From assembly GCF_000003605.2 (NCBI RefSeq), contig NW_003148271.1, positions 90,002 to 116,552 of the forward strand: a stretch of DNA of 26,551 nucleotides, written 5' to 3'. This DNA comes from Saccoglossus kowalevskii. Lineage: Eukaryota > Hemichordata > Enteropneusta > Harrimaniidae. This document shows, in pieces, positions 1-9,781 of this stretch (within the stretch, counting starts at the first letter, position 1; the number at the start of each line of letters is the position of its first letter). Both the position numbers and the translations under genes were made by a program. The notes below the pieces were generated by a model. It saw only the letters and a program-made list of their open reading frames with translations, ran no database searches and had not been told where the DNA came from.

Positions 1-2135
1 TCCGATTTGATGATGCGTAGATTAGTAGGTCCATGGATGATCTTAGCAACATGGCATAACAAATTTTCATGGCTTCAGTGGAATCACGTGTTCACACCGT
101 GTAAATCAAAATGTCTGATTTCTTCCTGATAATGGTAATTTAATGGAGTATGACTTCTCATCTGCCATGGACCTACAACCACTTCATGGGCAAGTTCTGT
201 TGCAATGTCATCACAACTAGTAAGGTTGACGGTGAATTAATCGATTATTTATCTGCAAGTATTCACAAGGTAATCGAATGACTTCGTAATGGTATAAATA
301 TATCCCTGCATAACGAGCAATTAACCATGTCCTAGCGTCGACTGCCAGGGCTTTTATTAAATCAGGGCATACATTCTTATTAAATAAGATTAAATGTATA
401 ACAATGTTTATAATTATTGAATTATTTGAGTATTTTGTATTATCTAGGATAGCAACTGACATACCTAGTTCTTTCTGAACAATTAAATACTTCTATCCCA
501 TGCAAGTTTCATCATTATTATGCCCTTTCGAATTGCAACAGAAATATATTAAATACATTGTAAACATTTCCCATGTTATGCTCATGTACGCGTTAATAAC
601 TATATAGTTATTAAATGAAATAATTTGTTGATGAATTAACGCTCCGTGCAGTCAGAACACAAATATGGCTGTGATATGTGATTATACACCATAGGACTTG
701 AATAAATAACCCACATTTCAACAGTGCGACGATACGCAACGTTATAGAAATAGAATGCCTGTTTTTATAAAGAGAGTGGAACTCGATACTGCAAGTTTTG
801 CAAAATGTAAGTATACTTAGACTGACTCGAACTACCCGAACCGAGACTCGAATTCACATATTTTCTTGGGTAGCAGTGTGAAAGGCAGCGACGTCTGATG
901 ACAAGAAATTCCATGTATTGTAGGAACGTGGCATGCATTTTTAATAAGTACTGAATGAGCAAATGGAGTTTCTTAAAAATGGGGAGCGATCTGAAAACGT
1001 GTATAGCGGACGTATACGTATTGCTGCTGTTGGTGGGTATCGATGGGCACAGCTCTACCTACCGTCGCGTGCCCTTGTCCTGTTTACCATCTGCCGTGAA
1101 AGCAGGCTTAAGCTTTGCTCGGCTCGTGCTAGACGTGCTGCTTGCCGTCCATGTCGGTGTCGTTGTTGGGTTGGTTCCTATCCCATCGTCAGATTTCCTT
1201 TTGCAGGCCATTGTGACTATAAGTTCATTTTGAAATCACTAATATGAATAATTACTGGTTCTAACGCCTGTGTTGACCGTCCTTCGGCCAACCAAGGTCT
1301 GAATTCATGTTGATTAACGCAGCAATGGCCCGTTCAACTGATATCCTATAGGTCGGGGCAGAGCTCATTAAATATGGTATGCCCTTTGCACAAATATGGA
1401 GTGCCTCGTCACGCAGTAAACATGAAGTACATTCCAATGTTAGTTTGACGGGATTGGCTCTACGAGACTCTCAGAACGCTAGTGACGCTGTACATCTATC
1501 CCATTCCACCCGTATAATATTACGCAACAACAATAAACTGCCCGGCTTCGGGGATCGTAACTCGAATACGCAAGTTCATTTTCACCTTGGCGTGGGTAGT
1601 GAGCAATACGAAAGCTATGCCGTAAACAACTATTGTCCACCCGTCATGATTGTCAGGTCCCATTTGTCTTGCCTGGCATATACTTGTAATTTAATACTAC
1701 ACATCACCGATCCCCCGGGTACCAATGCACATCCACATCTTATAAACACATTGTTTTGTTATTATTATTTAAATACCATTTTATTTATACTTGTACACTA
1801 TTATACCTATTTTCACTCAGTGCATTTTGACGGAGCCGTTTACCGGTCCAATTGTCTTAGTGAATGAGATCCGTTCCGCCCCCTCACACACATTCTTAGC
1901 ACATTAGCCGTCACAAAACGCCTATAGAAACTTCATAACCAGGGAAAGTATTTTGTCTAACCACCACACGCCAGAGTACAATCCAGTCGCGAGTATTCGC
2001 AGTATAGAATTTGTGGCGTCCATGCCAGGAAAATACGTGCACAATCTGCAGCACTGAATATAATAATATCGTTATTTATACCATTTTGTAATAAGCGCTC
2101 TATTTAATAATACTGAGTAATATGCATATAGCATA
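1..2135. other. CpG-dense stretch with no assignable gene
   Basis: CG dinucleotides are visibly frequent here, unlike most of the window after about 3 kb, and several blocks (roughly 955-1240 and 1380-1720) are clearly richer in G+C. In animals with mosaic methylation this usually marks unmethylated promoter or intergenic DNA. Long open frames occur on both strands (for example plus 955-1247 and plus 1379-1867), but their translations resemble no family I know and they overlap each other. A minus-strand stretch near 230-115 reads without stops for about 38 codons after a possible acceptor. A 47-codon minus ORF lies at 1663-1520. I call no gene. Confidence 0.5.
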
Positions 2136-2508
2136 TATTGAGGGGGGCAAGGGGGTAGCTGGTACAGTTTTACGGGAAAATTTACAATTTACAAAGAAAA
2201 AAAGACGTTTTTACAGTTTACAGTGAAAATTGAATTTTGTAGTGAATTGTGTCATTTAGTCGTTTTACAGTTTCGAAAATGTAATTTCCCTAGATTATTC
2301 TTTACGACTTTTTTTATTTGGATGTAAATTCTTGTACGTACCGAGAACAATTACACATTTTTACAGTGTACGAAAAAAATATTTGATTGATTACGTTATA
2401 CGTCTAGCCTGTGATTACAGAATTACGGAATTTATTTTTTCAATTTGTGCGAACAAACAAATATTGCATTTACGTTGAACGAAAATAACCCTCCTTGCCC
2501 CCACTATA
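2136..2508. mobile_element. MITE with G-rich terminal inverted repeats and TA target duplication
   Basis: The left end (from 2138) reads TTGAGGGGGGCAAGGGGGT. The reverse complement of the right end (ending 2506) reads TAGTGGGGGCAAGGAGGGT, so the two ends match at most positions as terminal inverted repeats of about 19 bp. Both sides are flanked by TA (2136-2137 and 2507-2508), the target duplication typical of Tc1/mariner-type elements. The interior of about 330 bp has no coding frame and is rich in TTTACAGT-like words. Size, ends and lack of coding point to a non-autonomous DNA transposon; the superfamily is inferred from TA only. Confidence 0.65.
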
Positions 2509-2623
2509 TTTCTCGCACTGCTGCTAGTGATTCAAACAGACCATTAGTGGAAGGTGTGGTGAAAAATGAAGGTAATCTGGGGCAGTTGGGGTGCATTCGC
2601 GGTTAACCACCTTTAAGGTACGC

Positions 2624-2694
2624 TTCCTATTAATTCGCGGGTTCTTCGGCCCTTTCCAATATTATAAGAACCCACGAAATACTCGTGATAGGAA
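2624..2694. repeat. Imperfect inverted repeat (hairpin-forming)
   Basis: CGCGGGTTCTT at 2636-2646 is nearly the reverse complement of AAGAACCCACG at 2666-2676 (10 of 11), and outer arms TTCCTAT (2624-2630) and ATAGGAA (2688-2694) pair as well. The loop is about 19 bases. It could be the core of a small foldback element or a cruciform. No target duplication was recognised. Confidence 0.4.
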
Positions 2695-2812
2695 AGTAAC
2701 CATGTTACCTTTGAGCAAACCAGGGTAATATTTTTCTAACCTAATCACACGTGTTGTCACAAGGCATCGCCCGCATAAAATATAATTGTGACACGACTCC
2801 AAGTCACCCTCT

Positions 2813-2859
2813 GCCATTTTCTTGCATCAATCAGCGTTACTATAGCAACCGTGACGTCA
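2813..2859. promoter_or_regulatory. Candidate promoter cluster: YY1-like, RFX X-box and CRE
   Basis: GCCATTTT at 2813-2820 is a YY1-like core on the minus strand. GTTACTATAGCAAC at 2836-2849 is a near-palindromic RFX X-box (consensus GTNRCC, short spacer, RGYAAC). TGACGTCA at 2852-2859 is a perfect cAMP-response element. X-box and CRE lie two bases apart, close to the right border of the CpG-dense stretch. RFX sites are typical of ciliary gene promoters, and an adjacent RFX/CREB arrangement is known from the MHC class II X1-X2 element. Which gene this would serve is not visible. Confidence 0.35.
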
Positions 2860-4419
2860 AACAACACAGTTGCTTGTAAACAATTGTCTTTAACACATTG
2901 TTAAACAGCGAAGCACTGGGGAAAAGGAAATGTGAACCTATCTGGTTTCAGTGATAAACTAATGTACCCTGGAGAAGAACAGAAGGCCCGGAGGTCGTTT
3001 CCTAAGTAATATGACGTTCGCAACACAATACCCAAAAACAATAACTAAACTTTTTTGTTTTCCATTTCCATCGCTGAAATTCCTGAAGCGATCTTTTACG
3101 AGCCATGAAAAGTTTCAAATGATCTGCCTGGGTGGGTATATAGTTACAGGCAGACACTGTTTTGTCCAGTATTATTTTGTTCACTAGGAAGACAATTGAG
3201 AGATCCAAACAAACATGTGATTTGAGAGGCCCGTCGATATGCAACAAAAGTTACGTCTTCCATAGAGATTTATTTTTCTGCTCGTTGGTCTTCCCGAAGA
3301 ACCCAATTTCACAAAATTCAGTAATTGTCTAAAAAATTAAGTGTGTATGTCTAAAATGTGCCAACTGTTGTTTTCTGGGTAGTAATTATATTTCAACAAA
3401 ATTGTGCAACATATTTTTATCTGAATAATTGCATCTCATTATTCGGTAATTTGTTGTGTTTGAACTTGAAAGCAATAAATATACACATTTTTTACATTAG
3501 GTAGGTACAATTCAGTATGATGGGTCAAAGGTCGACCCAACCTGAAATCCGGGTTGGCAGTGGGCACTTTATTTCCAGTTTTAAAATAAAATTCAACTGG
3601 TCAAGTTTGTACATGTACCAAATTTCATTAAAATGGAAATGGGAAACAATGACTAATTATTATACAAATTAGGTAATTAGTATGCACAGATCTCAGTCAA
3701 GAAGTAATCAGGTTTGTGCATTATCTAACATCATATATGTAACAAGTTCCAATTTAAATCATCTAAGTGGTTGTTGAGATATCAGTGAGAAACAAACACA
3801 CACATACATGGTAAACTCAAACACTCCCTTCACACAAGTTAATAATTGTAATACATTTAAAACCCTTATCAAATAAGTTGAGTGACCGAAATGAGATCTG
3901 TGTACCATAGATAAAGTAGTATCTGCTCTGCTCTGCATATCATATTAATTACCTTAGGAAGAGAATTATAAATCAATCTTATCCACTAACACAAAGTTTA
4001 AACCGCGGGTCCGGATGTATAAAAGGAAATATGGCCGCCAGACAAGTATCTAATCGACAGACCTAATTTATCTATTTTATAATAAATTTGATGAGGTTCA
4101 TTATAAAATGTCCCTTGGTAATAAAAACTATGTTGCTATGCTATGAATTTTTGCTTATTTTGAATAGATATGAGTACAGCAACTAATTTGTTATGACGTA
4201 CTTACGAGTTATTTGGAAGGGAAGTTTGACTATTATTTTTATGCAAAAAAATTGAATCTGGAAGAGATACAAAATATGGAGAAAACTATTACAACCTTAT
4301 CCATTGAGAACCGAGATTGAATAACAAATGTATGAATGGATAACAATCTAATGATGCAATATATTATCTTTGCATGGTAAAAATAAGTATAAAAGTCCTG
4401 AAACAATGTAATAACATAT
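2860..4419. other. Noncoding stretch, no gene seen
   Basis: AT-rich sequence without a convincing coding frame; the longest minus-strand frame (3247-3002, 81 codons) resembles no protein family. CpG becomes sparse after about 3.3 kb. A direct-repeat-1 nuclear-receptor-like word, GGGTCAAAGGTCG, sits at 3522-3534. A small CpG-rich island at about 4003-4042 combines a TATA-like TATAAAAGG (4018-4026) with ATGGCCGCC (4031-4039). No transcript can be supported. Confidence 0.4.
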
Positions 4420-4960
4420 AGGCTAAAAAAATAATAAAAAAATAATAGTACAACAACAAGTCTATGGAAAATTTGGCAAGAAAAATACTAGCCAATGTGT
4501 TCTCAAATAATACTACATGTACCATACTATAGAATAACATAATTGTATAAAAAATCCTAAAAAAATAGTACAGCAACACAGTGGCGAATCCAGCAAAATG
4601 TATTGGATTCCCCAAGCTTCGCTTAAGATATACGGAGCTTAAATCGCAGAGAAGCTATGCATAATCCAGATAATATGAATAGTCATGTGTTTGGGAGGGG
4701 CCATGGCCCCCCTGGCCCCTCTCTGGATCCGCCACTGCAGCAACATATCTAACCAAAATTTGGCAAGAAAAATACTAGCCAATGTCTTATTATTACATGC
4801 ACTGTATTAATCTCAATGTCACTTATAGAATAACATGAATTTTATAAACATATCTAAAATTTGGCATGAATACAAAATACATACATGTACTATATTAATC
4901 TCAATGTACCTTTAAACAGCATAAATTGCATTAACCAAACACTATACTCAAGCAAAATAA
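4420..4960. repeat. Degenerate tandem repeat of about 100-120 bp, split by a hAT MITE
   Basis: The word AAAATTTGGC begins at 4468, 4755 and 4856. It is followed in the first two copies by an almost identical run to GCCAATGT, and in each unit by similar AT-rich text containing ATAGAATAACAT. Removing the 159-bp hAT insertion and one 8-bp duplication, the first spacing is about 120 bp and the second 101 bp, so three imperfect units are visible, with a possible partial unit before 4468. It is noncoding; the minus ORF across 4615-4364 is a consequence of the AT-rich repeat. Confidence 0.55.
4579..4737. mobile_element. hAT-type MITE with perfect 8-bp target duplication
   Basis: The element begins CAGTGGCGAATCCAG (4579-4593) and ends CTGGATCCGCCACTG (4723-4737), giving 15-bp terminal inverted repeats with one mismatch. 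CAGTGGCGGATCC ends are typical of hAT-superfamily elements in many animals. It is flanked by a perfect 8-bp direct duplication, CAGCAACA, at 4571-4578 and 4738-4745, the hAT target-site length. Length is 159 bp and no coding frame exists, so it would have been moved by a transposase encoded elsewhere. A palindrome GGGGCCATGGCCCC lies near its right end. The unmutated duplication suggests a fairly young insertion. Confidence 0.85.
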
Positions 4961-7073
4961 AGTATTAGCCAGATTTGAAAAAAAGGTAAGAAACACTGCA
5001 CAGATTTTTGATTTATACTCATTATAACATTATATCTGTTTATTTCTGACAAATCTTAGAGAGCATATTACTAACATCAGGTGCTCATCAGTATAAATGC
5101 TTTTATTCTGTCCACTTATTTCTACTTCTAAAAATGTTTCATTTCAGTTAAATTTTACCCCACTTGCACTTGCAATTTATACCAAAATTGAACTTGAACT
5201 TTTATACCAATTGATTTCCAATGTTGAATATGATCAGATAAACGTTATTGTAAAACAATTTTAACTCAAATTTATTAAATATCTTGAAAAATATACATAG
5301 AACATGTATCATAATCAAACTTGGCAAAGATCCCAAAATGGTTAATATGAAAATTTGAAAGAAATTGGATAAAAACTGTTATTGTAACCAAAAGAAAATG
5401 TTTTATGAGGGCGTCAACTGATATTTTTCCATTCCTATACCTTGCCTTTCAATCGATTTACATGTACTGTAAATTGCACACAAATTTACTGATATGGAAA
5501 GATATGGTAACATGCATTTTCAACTCCACATGAGTCTGATAGTCACATTCCCAGTCAGCTCAAAGTAACCATAGCAACACACCACGTTACCCTTTATCTC
5601 AGAACCCTGCAACCTACATTACAAGCTTGATTCAATTAAGATTTATTGTTCTAATCTCCACCACTGTCAACCATCCATATCTTTCTTCTGCTACAAATCA
5701 CTACAATTCCATTTTTATTTTATAAACTTTCAATGATTTGCAATTGTTTCAGTTAGATTAAATCACTGCACAGACCTGAAGAGAAACTTGATACATGAAT
5801 ACAGGAATTACATTGGGTGCCGAAATAATTAATTTTCCTTGGACATTGAGAAGAAACATGTTAAAACATTCTCAGCGGCGTTTGCTATAACTTTGCATTT
5901 AACCGTTGGAAATTTGCAAATCACACTATATGATGAGGGCATTTGCTTGTGATCAAATAATTCACTTCGTCCAGGTGAAGAACACTCATAGCATTAAAAA
6001 ATTCATTTTTTCATGCAATTCCTTCGCTTGAATTCCAATTGAAAAGTTTTCAGAGAAACATCACTTACAAAATCAAGAGCTACAGAGCACCATATTTAAC
6101 AAGATTCAGAAATATCAGGGGAAAACTACTAGTCCAGTCTGAATATTGACGACAAAATCTTATGATATTCAGCCATAAATTGAATTTGCATTCCCCAATA
6201 TAACACGTGGGTAAAACGAAAAATTCAAAAACAGAAAAATATATTTTGTATACATGGTCCATTACACCCAGAGCCAAATGATTTCCAAGACTTTTTCCCA
6301 AACTTTCTTGCACCTGCCAAAGACATTTTTACCCTTAATTCAAGCCAACATCACCAAAGCTCATAAAGTTCTGAGGATATGGTAGTTCCCTGGAGAAAAC
6401 AGGCCTTTCTAAAAATGAATTACTAACTATGAAGAAATTTTTCAAAGATTTTTTTATTTTTCCTTTGATTTAAAGACAACTAAAAGACTTTCCAGGCCTC
6501 AAAGAATCCAAAGACTTTCAAAGAATTTTCCCAACGCTATGGACCCTGGTATATGATTTTTACCATTCAGCACCACTGGTGAAGGTGCAAATGTCAGAAC
6601 TAAACAATGCTACGAAAATTCCAAAGGATATTGGAATGTTCCAAGAGAAATAGATGTGGAGATTTTACTTTAGCATCTGCTGCAAGGTGGGAATATTTTA
6701 CTACTGAGTAGCATTTGTGTACAGTTTCCATGGACAATATATCGGCTTTATTTCCTTCAAAATAGCACTTGTACTTATCAAATGACACACAAATATGATC
6801 CCAATAGCAATAATTTTAGACATTTTAGGCATTTTTTCTAATAACTATGTTTGGGTCAAATCGATAAATGAAATTCCGTTTCCAACGAGGTTTGGAAATC
6901 GCAAATGTTTTTTTCTACTTTAAGTCAAACTTACTATCACTTCAGCTGTACCCCAGGAAAGATAGCTAAAAACAACAATCTATGTGAAAATTACACAATT
7001 TCTTTCCAGAATTTAGTTGTAACGAGCCTGGATAAGTTGACAGATCAGTAATCTCAACCAAATTCATGACTAA
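4961..7073. other. Noncoding stretch, no gene seen
   Basis: AT-rich, CpG-poor DNA with only short frames of low-complexity translation on either strand. I found no plausible exon with matching splice sites, no RNA gene and no clear terminal repeats. It lies downstream of the 3' end of the minus-strand gene at 7777-9750 and could be intergenic DNA or an intron of a gene outside the window. Confidence 0.4.
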
Positions 7074-7105
7074 CACCTCTATGCATTGACTAATGCATAG
7101 AGGTG
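7074..7105. repeat. Perfect 14-bp palindrome with 4-nt loop
   Basis: CACCTCTATGCATT (7074-7087) is followed by the loop GACT (7088-7091) and the exact reverse complement AATGCATAGAGGTG (7092-7105). The stem is short for a microRNA precursor. It may be a relic foldback or a templated inversion event. Confidence 0.7.
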
Positions 7106-7160
7106 GGTAATGTACTGTGTGGGGTATGTACTTTATTAGTAAACATCTTTTAATTGAGGG

Positions 7161-7241
7161 GAACACGTGTAGTGGCATGAAGCTAGGCGATTAGGTGCCG
7201 TATGCGAGCGCCGGTTCGAGTCACGCACGCAGTACGTGTTC
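7161..7241 (+). repeat. tRNA-like relic, possible SINE head
   Basis: GGTTCGAGTC at 7213-7222 matches the pol III B box (T-loop) almost perfectly. An A-box-like TAGTGGCATGAAG begins at 7170, about 40 bases upstream. GAACACGT (7161-7168) and ACGTGTTC (7234-7241) form a perfect 8-bp end-pairing stem. However, the distance from T-loop to the 3' arm is too long, and T-stem and anticodon-stem pairing are poor, so it is not a working tRNA gene. A degenerate tRNA copy or the head of a tRNA-derived SINE is likeliest. Confidence 0.35.
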
Positions 7242-7433
7242 ACTATAATTAGACGTAGTATTTACCTTGCCGTTTATTCGGTGTTATTTGCTTACTTTAC
7301 TTCCTATGTCGACAGCAACTACATGTATGAGTTTTAATTATTAAAAGATGGTTGCAAGTATTGGCTATGGCTGTGACAAAAAAATGTATGCAATAAAGTG
7401 AGAACAAAATGAACAGCGAATAGAAGGAAAACT

Positions 7434-7439
7434 TTTATT
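7434..7439 (-). terminator. Candidate polyadenylation signal AATAAA (minus strand)
   Basis: TTTATT on the plus strand reads AATAAA on the minus strand, about 340 bases beyond the stop codon of the minus-strand gene ending at 7777. It would give a 3' UTR of ordinary length. Only the hexamer was recognised. Confidence 0.35.
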
Positions 7440-7460
7440 TACATGTGCAACGTTACATAG

Positions 7461-7522
7461 GCGTGCGTGCCTGCCTGCCTGCGTGCCTGCCTGCGTGCGT
7501 GCCTGCTTGCCTGCATGTGTGC
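7461..7522 (+). repeat. Imperfect TGCC/TGCG microsatellite
   Basis: Tetranucleotide units mixing CTGC, GTGC and TTGC run for about 60 bases on the plus strand. The array creates an artificial Cys/Leu/Pro/Ala-rich open frame (7445-7669) that should not be taken as a gene. Confidence 0.8.
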
Positions 7523-7776
7523 ATTCTAGTCTTAATGTCTTTAATGTCTGCTTTATGTGGCAAAAGCTGGCCAGGTCTTCACTTTCACAACAAAAACCTA
7601 GGTACTCGTAAAAGACGACATAATATAGGCAGAGATATGCAAAATATTATTCACTCTCAAACATTTTAGTTTAAAATTATAACTACAAGTTGTATTCTTG
7701 CCTTTGTGACTAAATATGTATCACTGATGTACTGAACACTAGAAAAACAATAAATATTTATCTCATAAATGACTAA

Positions 7777-9750
7777 TCACATTGATGTTGGAGAAAGAAA
7801 ATTCATTTCCGGTTTTGAAATAAACCGATTTTTTACTTTCTGGGCTCCATCTACAGCTGAAGTCTTTGGGGGGTTATCAGGGGGAAAGAAATCCATGTCT
7901 TCTCTCTGGTGAAAGAAACTCTTTTTATTTGCTGTGAAGCCCCCTTGGACAACTCTTTGCATCAAACCCAGCTGTCTTGCATCATCCTCTCTGACACACG
8001 TGTGCTCAGGTGGATGCTGAAACTCAGGACCAATTCCAAACAGTTTCTTCACGTTGGACTGAATTAGGACTGGTACACATTTCATATTCTCCTCTTGCAA
8101 ATCATGTCTGGCTCTGTCAGTGAAAATGAAATGCATGTACATTATGAAAGATTACAGAAGATGTACATCCTATTTCATGTATATACACGGGTTTGGACTT
8201 CAGATTCTAGAAAGCATCCAATTTCAAGACTAAAATTATTGCAATTGGCTTAGAGTTATATATAGGAATACTATAGGGAATATTTTAAAGATACAAAACA
8301 GAAAACTCAGAAAATGCAAGTCCTGTATATGACAAGTTCATATGGAGTATACAATAAGTAAATATTTAGGTTCTACTTTTTGAACATTTCAATCTTTCTG
8401 CCAAGCTTAAACACTGATATACCAATGTTTATATGCATGTCTAACTTAAGCCTGTTCACAATAGAATAATTTTATAAAACAAATCTTAAGCCAGCTTCAA
8501 ACCTATGAGCTGATGTAACAAATATACTCCACACATAAACAACACTAGACATCAGACAGCGAATCACATTTAGTCCAGACACTATGAGATCAGTACAAGA
8601 TAACAAATTCACGTACATGATTCTGTAGTAAACTGTAGGTCAATAAGATCAATAAACAACAATAACTTGCACACGAGGTAAATCAAAATTGAAAACACCT
8701 TGCACACTACATCGACGTCATCACTCTGCACAAGATCATGAGGCTAACCACAGGGGCTTGTCAACTGATGGCGAATCCCCTAGTTCGAGTGGTCAGTTGA
8801 CAAGCCCATGTGAGGCTGACCAAAGGCAAGAGGTACGAATGTGAATTGGACAAATCAACTTGAATTGATTGTGAATCGGTGAAGCAGCAATGCTTAAAAT
8901 GCCTGGGGAGGACACACTCACCAGGTAACATGCAATTGTTTCAGTGAAATCTTAGTATGGAAATAACATGCAGCAACCTATAATTACATGTATATATAAC
9001 CAACCTTAATCTTGGTGAATGCTTTGGAGTGCACACTGGAGATGGATTCTCTGATACTGGAGTTTGCTGCCCACTTGCTATAACATCAACATCAGGGAGC
9101 TGAACTTTAGAGCCGTCGGGTAAAGTGACTGTAGCAAATTCCATTTCTTCATCCAAAAGAGGAAAACTATGTTGACGAGATAGAAAACGTGACTGTGTGG
9201 CTGGAACAACAGTAACTTCATCCTCAGAATCGGTCACTGGTGGTTCATACATGTGTGCTGTCTCATCACTTGTGGATATCAGCTCATTTTTTAAATCTAG
9301 GAAACGTGATGTCTTTTCATTAGTATCATCTGCGCTACTTTTTTGGCTGATCCCGTAAGGCATTACTTCAGTATGCGAAGGAGATGGAGACACATCAGCA
9401 TGTGAAAGGGATTTCTTTTTCAAGAACTCATCTCTCTGTTTCTCTACCCCTTTATCTTTATTGGTTGACCTGATTCTGCTATCAACAGATCTGCTTCTTG
9501 GGGTCTTCCTTCGGACATTAGTTGAGGGTTTACTTTGTTGAAGATCCCTCTCTTCCTCCTCAAGAATAAGTTCATATTTCCGAGGATGTGCTCTCAATAT
9601 ACTGCTAAAATCAAACATTTGCGATAAATTACTACGAGATGAAATTGGCGATTGAACTTTATCATCTATGTCATATCGCTCTGGTCGAGTGATTTGCATT
9701 GTTGACTGAAGACTTGGAACATCAGGTCCAACATCATCTGCTGTATCCAT
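7777..9750 (-). CDS. p33MONOX/KIAA1191-like protein (candidate), 360 aa, two coding exons
   Basis: Exon A has an acceptor TTTCAG ending at 9782 and covers 9781-9005; its donor AAG|GTTGGT starts at 9004. Exon B covers 8113-7777, after an acceptor CTGACAG, and ends in TGA. Phases match: Arg249 is split AG|A. The ATG at 9750 has a strong Kozak context (AAAATGG), so the exon's upstream part is probably 5' UTR; an upstream coding exon is not excluded. The 360-aa product has no signal peptide or membrane segment. It is Ser/Thr/Pro-rich and charged, with an acidic patch (residues 64-68), a basic patch (80-87) and likely phosphosites such as SVDS and RQHSFP, so it is probably largely disordered. The last 12 residues, KPEMNFLSPTSM, resemble the end of human KIAA1191/p33MONOX as I remember it, and the gene sits head to head with ARL10 as KIAA1191 does. 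The gene model is well supported; the family name is tentative, and no enzymatic motif is visible. Confidence 0.6.
8114..9004 (-). other. Intron of the p33MONOX-like gene
   Basis: An 891-bp phase-2 intron with donor GTTGGT and acceptor CTGACAG on the minus strand. It holds a perfect 15-bp inverted repeat (8754-8768 and 8793-8807), listed separately. No other gene is seen. Confidence 0.7.
8754..8807. repeat. Perfect 15-bp inverted repeat inside the intron
   Basis: GGGCTTGTCAACTGA (8754-8768) is the exact reverse complement of TCAGTTGACAAGCCC (8793-8807), with a 24-base spacer. Similar words TGAGGCTAACCACAGG (ending 8754) and TGAGGCTGACCAAAGG (from 8811) flank it as an imperfect direct repeat. 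This could be a tiny foldback element with its flank duplicated. Confidence 0.6.
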
Positions 9751-9781
9751 TTTGTCAGGAGTTCTCAGAAGTCTGATTTTG

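Noticed and set aside
955-1247. Overlapping plus-strand open frames, and a minus frame beginning MACKRKSDDGIGT with a GTAGGT donor after about 50 codons
   Set aside because: High GC alone creates long frames here. The minus frame has a good Kozak context and a donor-like end but no recognisable similarity and no partner exon.
1379-1867. 162-codon plus-strand open frame
   Set aside because: The translation has no recognisable domain, turns into AT-rich low-complexity in its last third, and overlaps a more protein-like minus frame. Not called as a gene.
7445-7669. Plus-strand Cys/Leu/Pro-rich open frame
   Set aside because: It is produced by the TGCC/TGCG microsatellite.
7461-8827. CRISPR-like array from the microsatellite and the 15-bp inverted repeat
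   Set aside because: There are no regularly spaced identical repeats with unique spacers, and the genome is eukaryotic.
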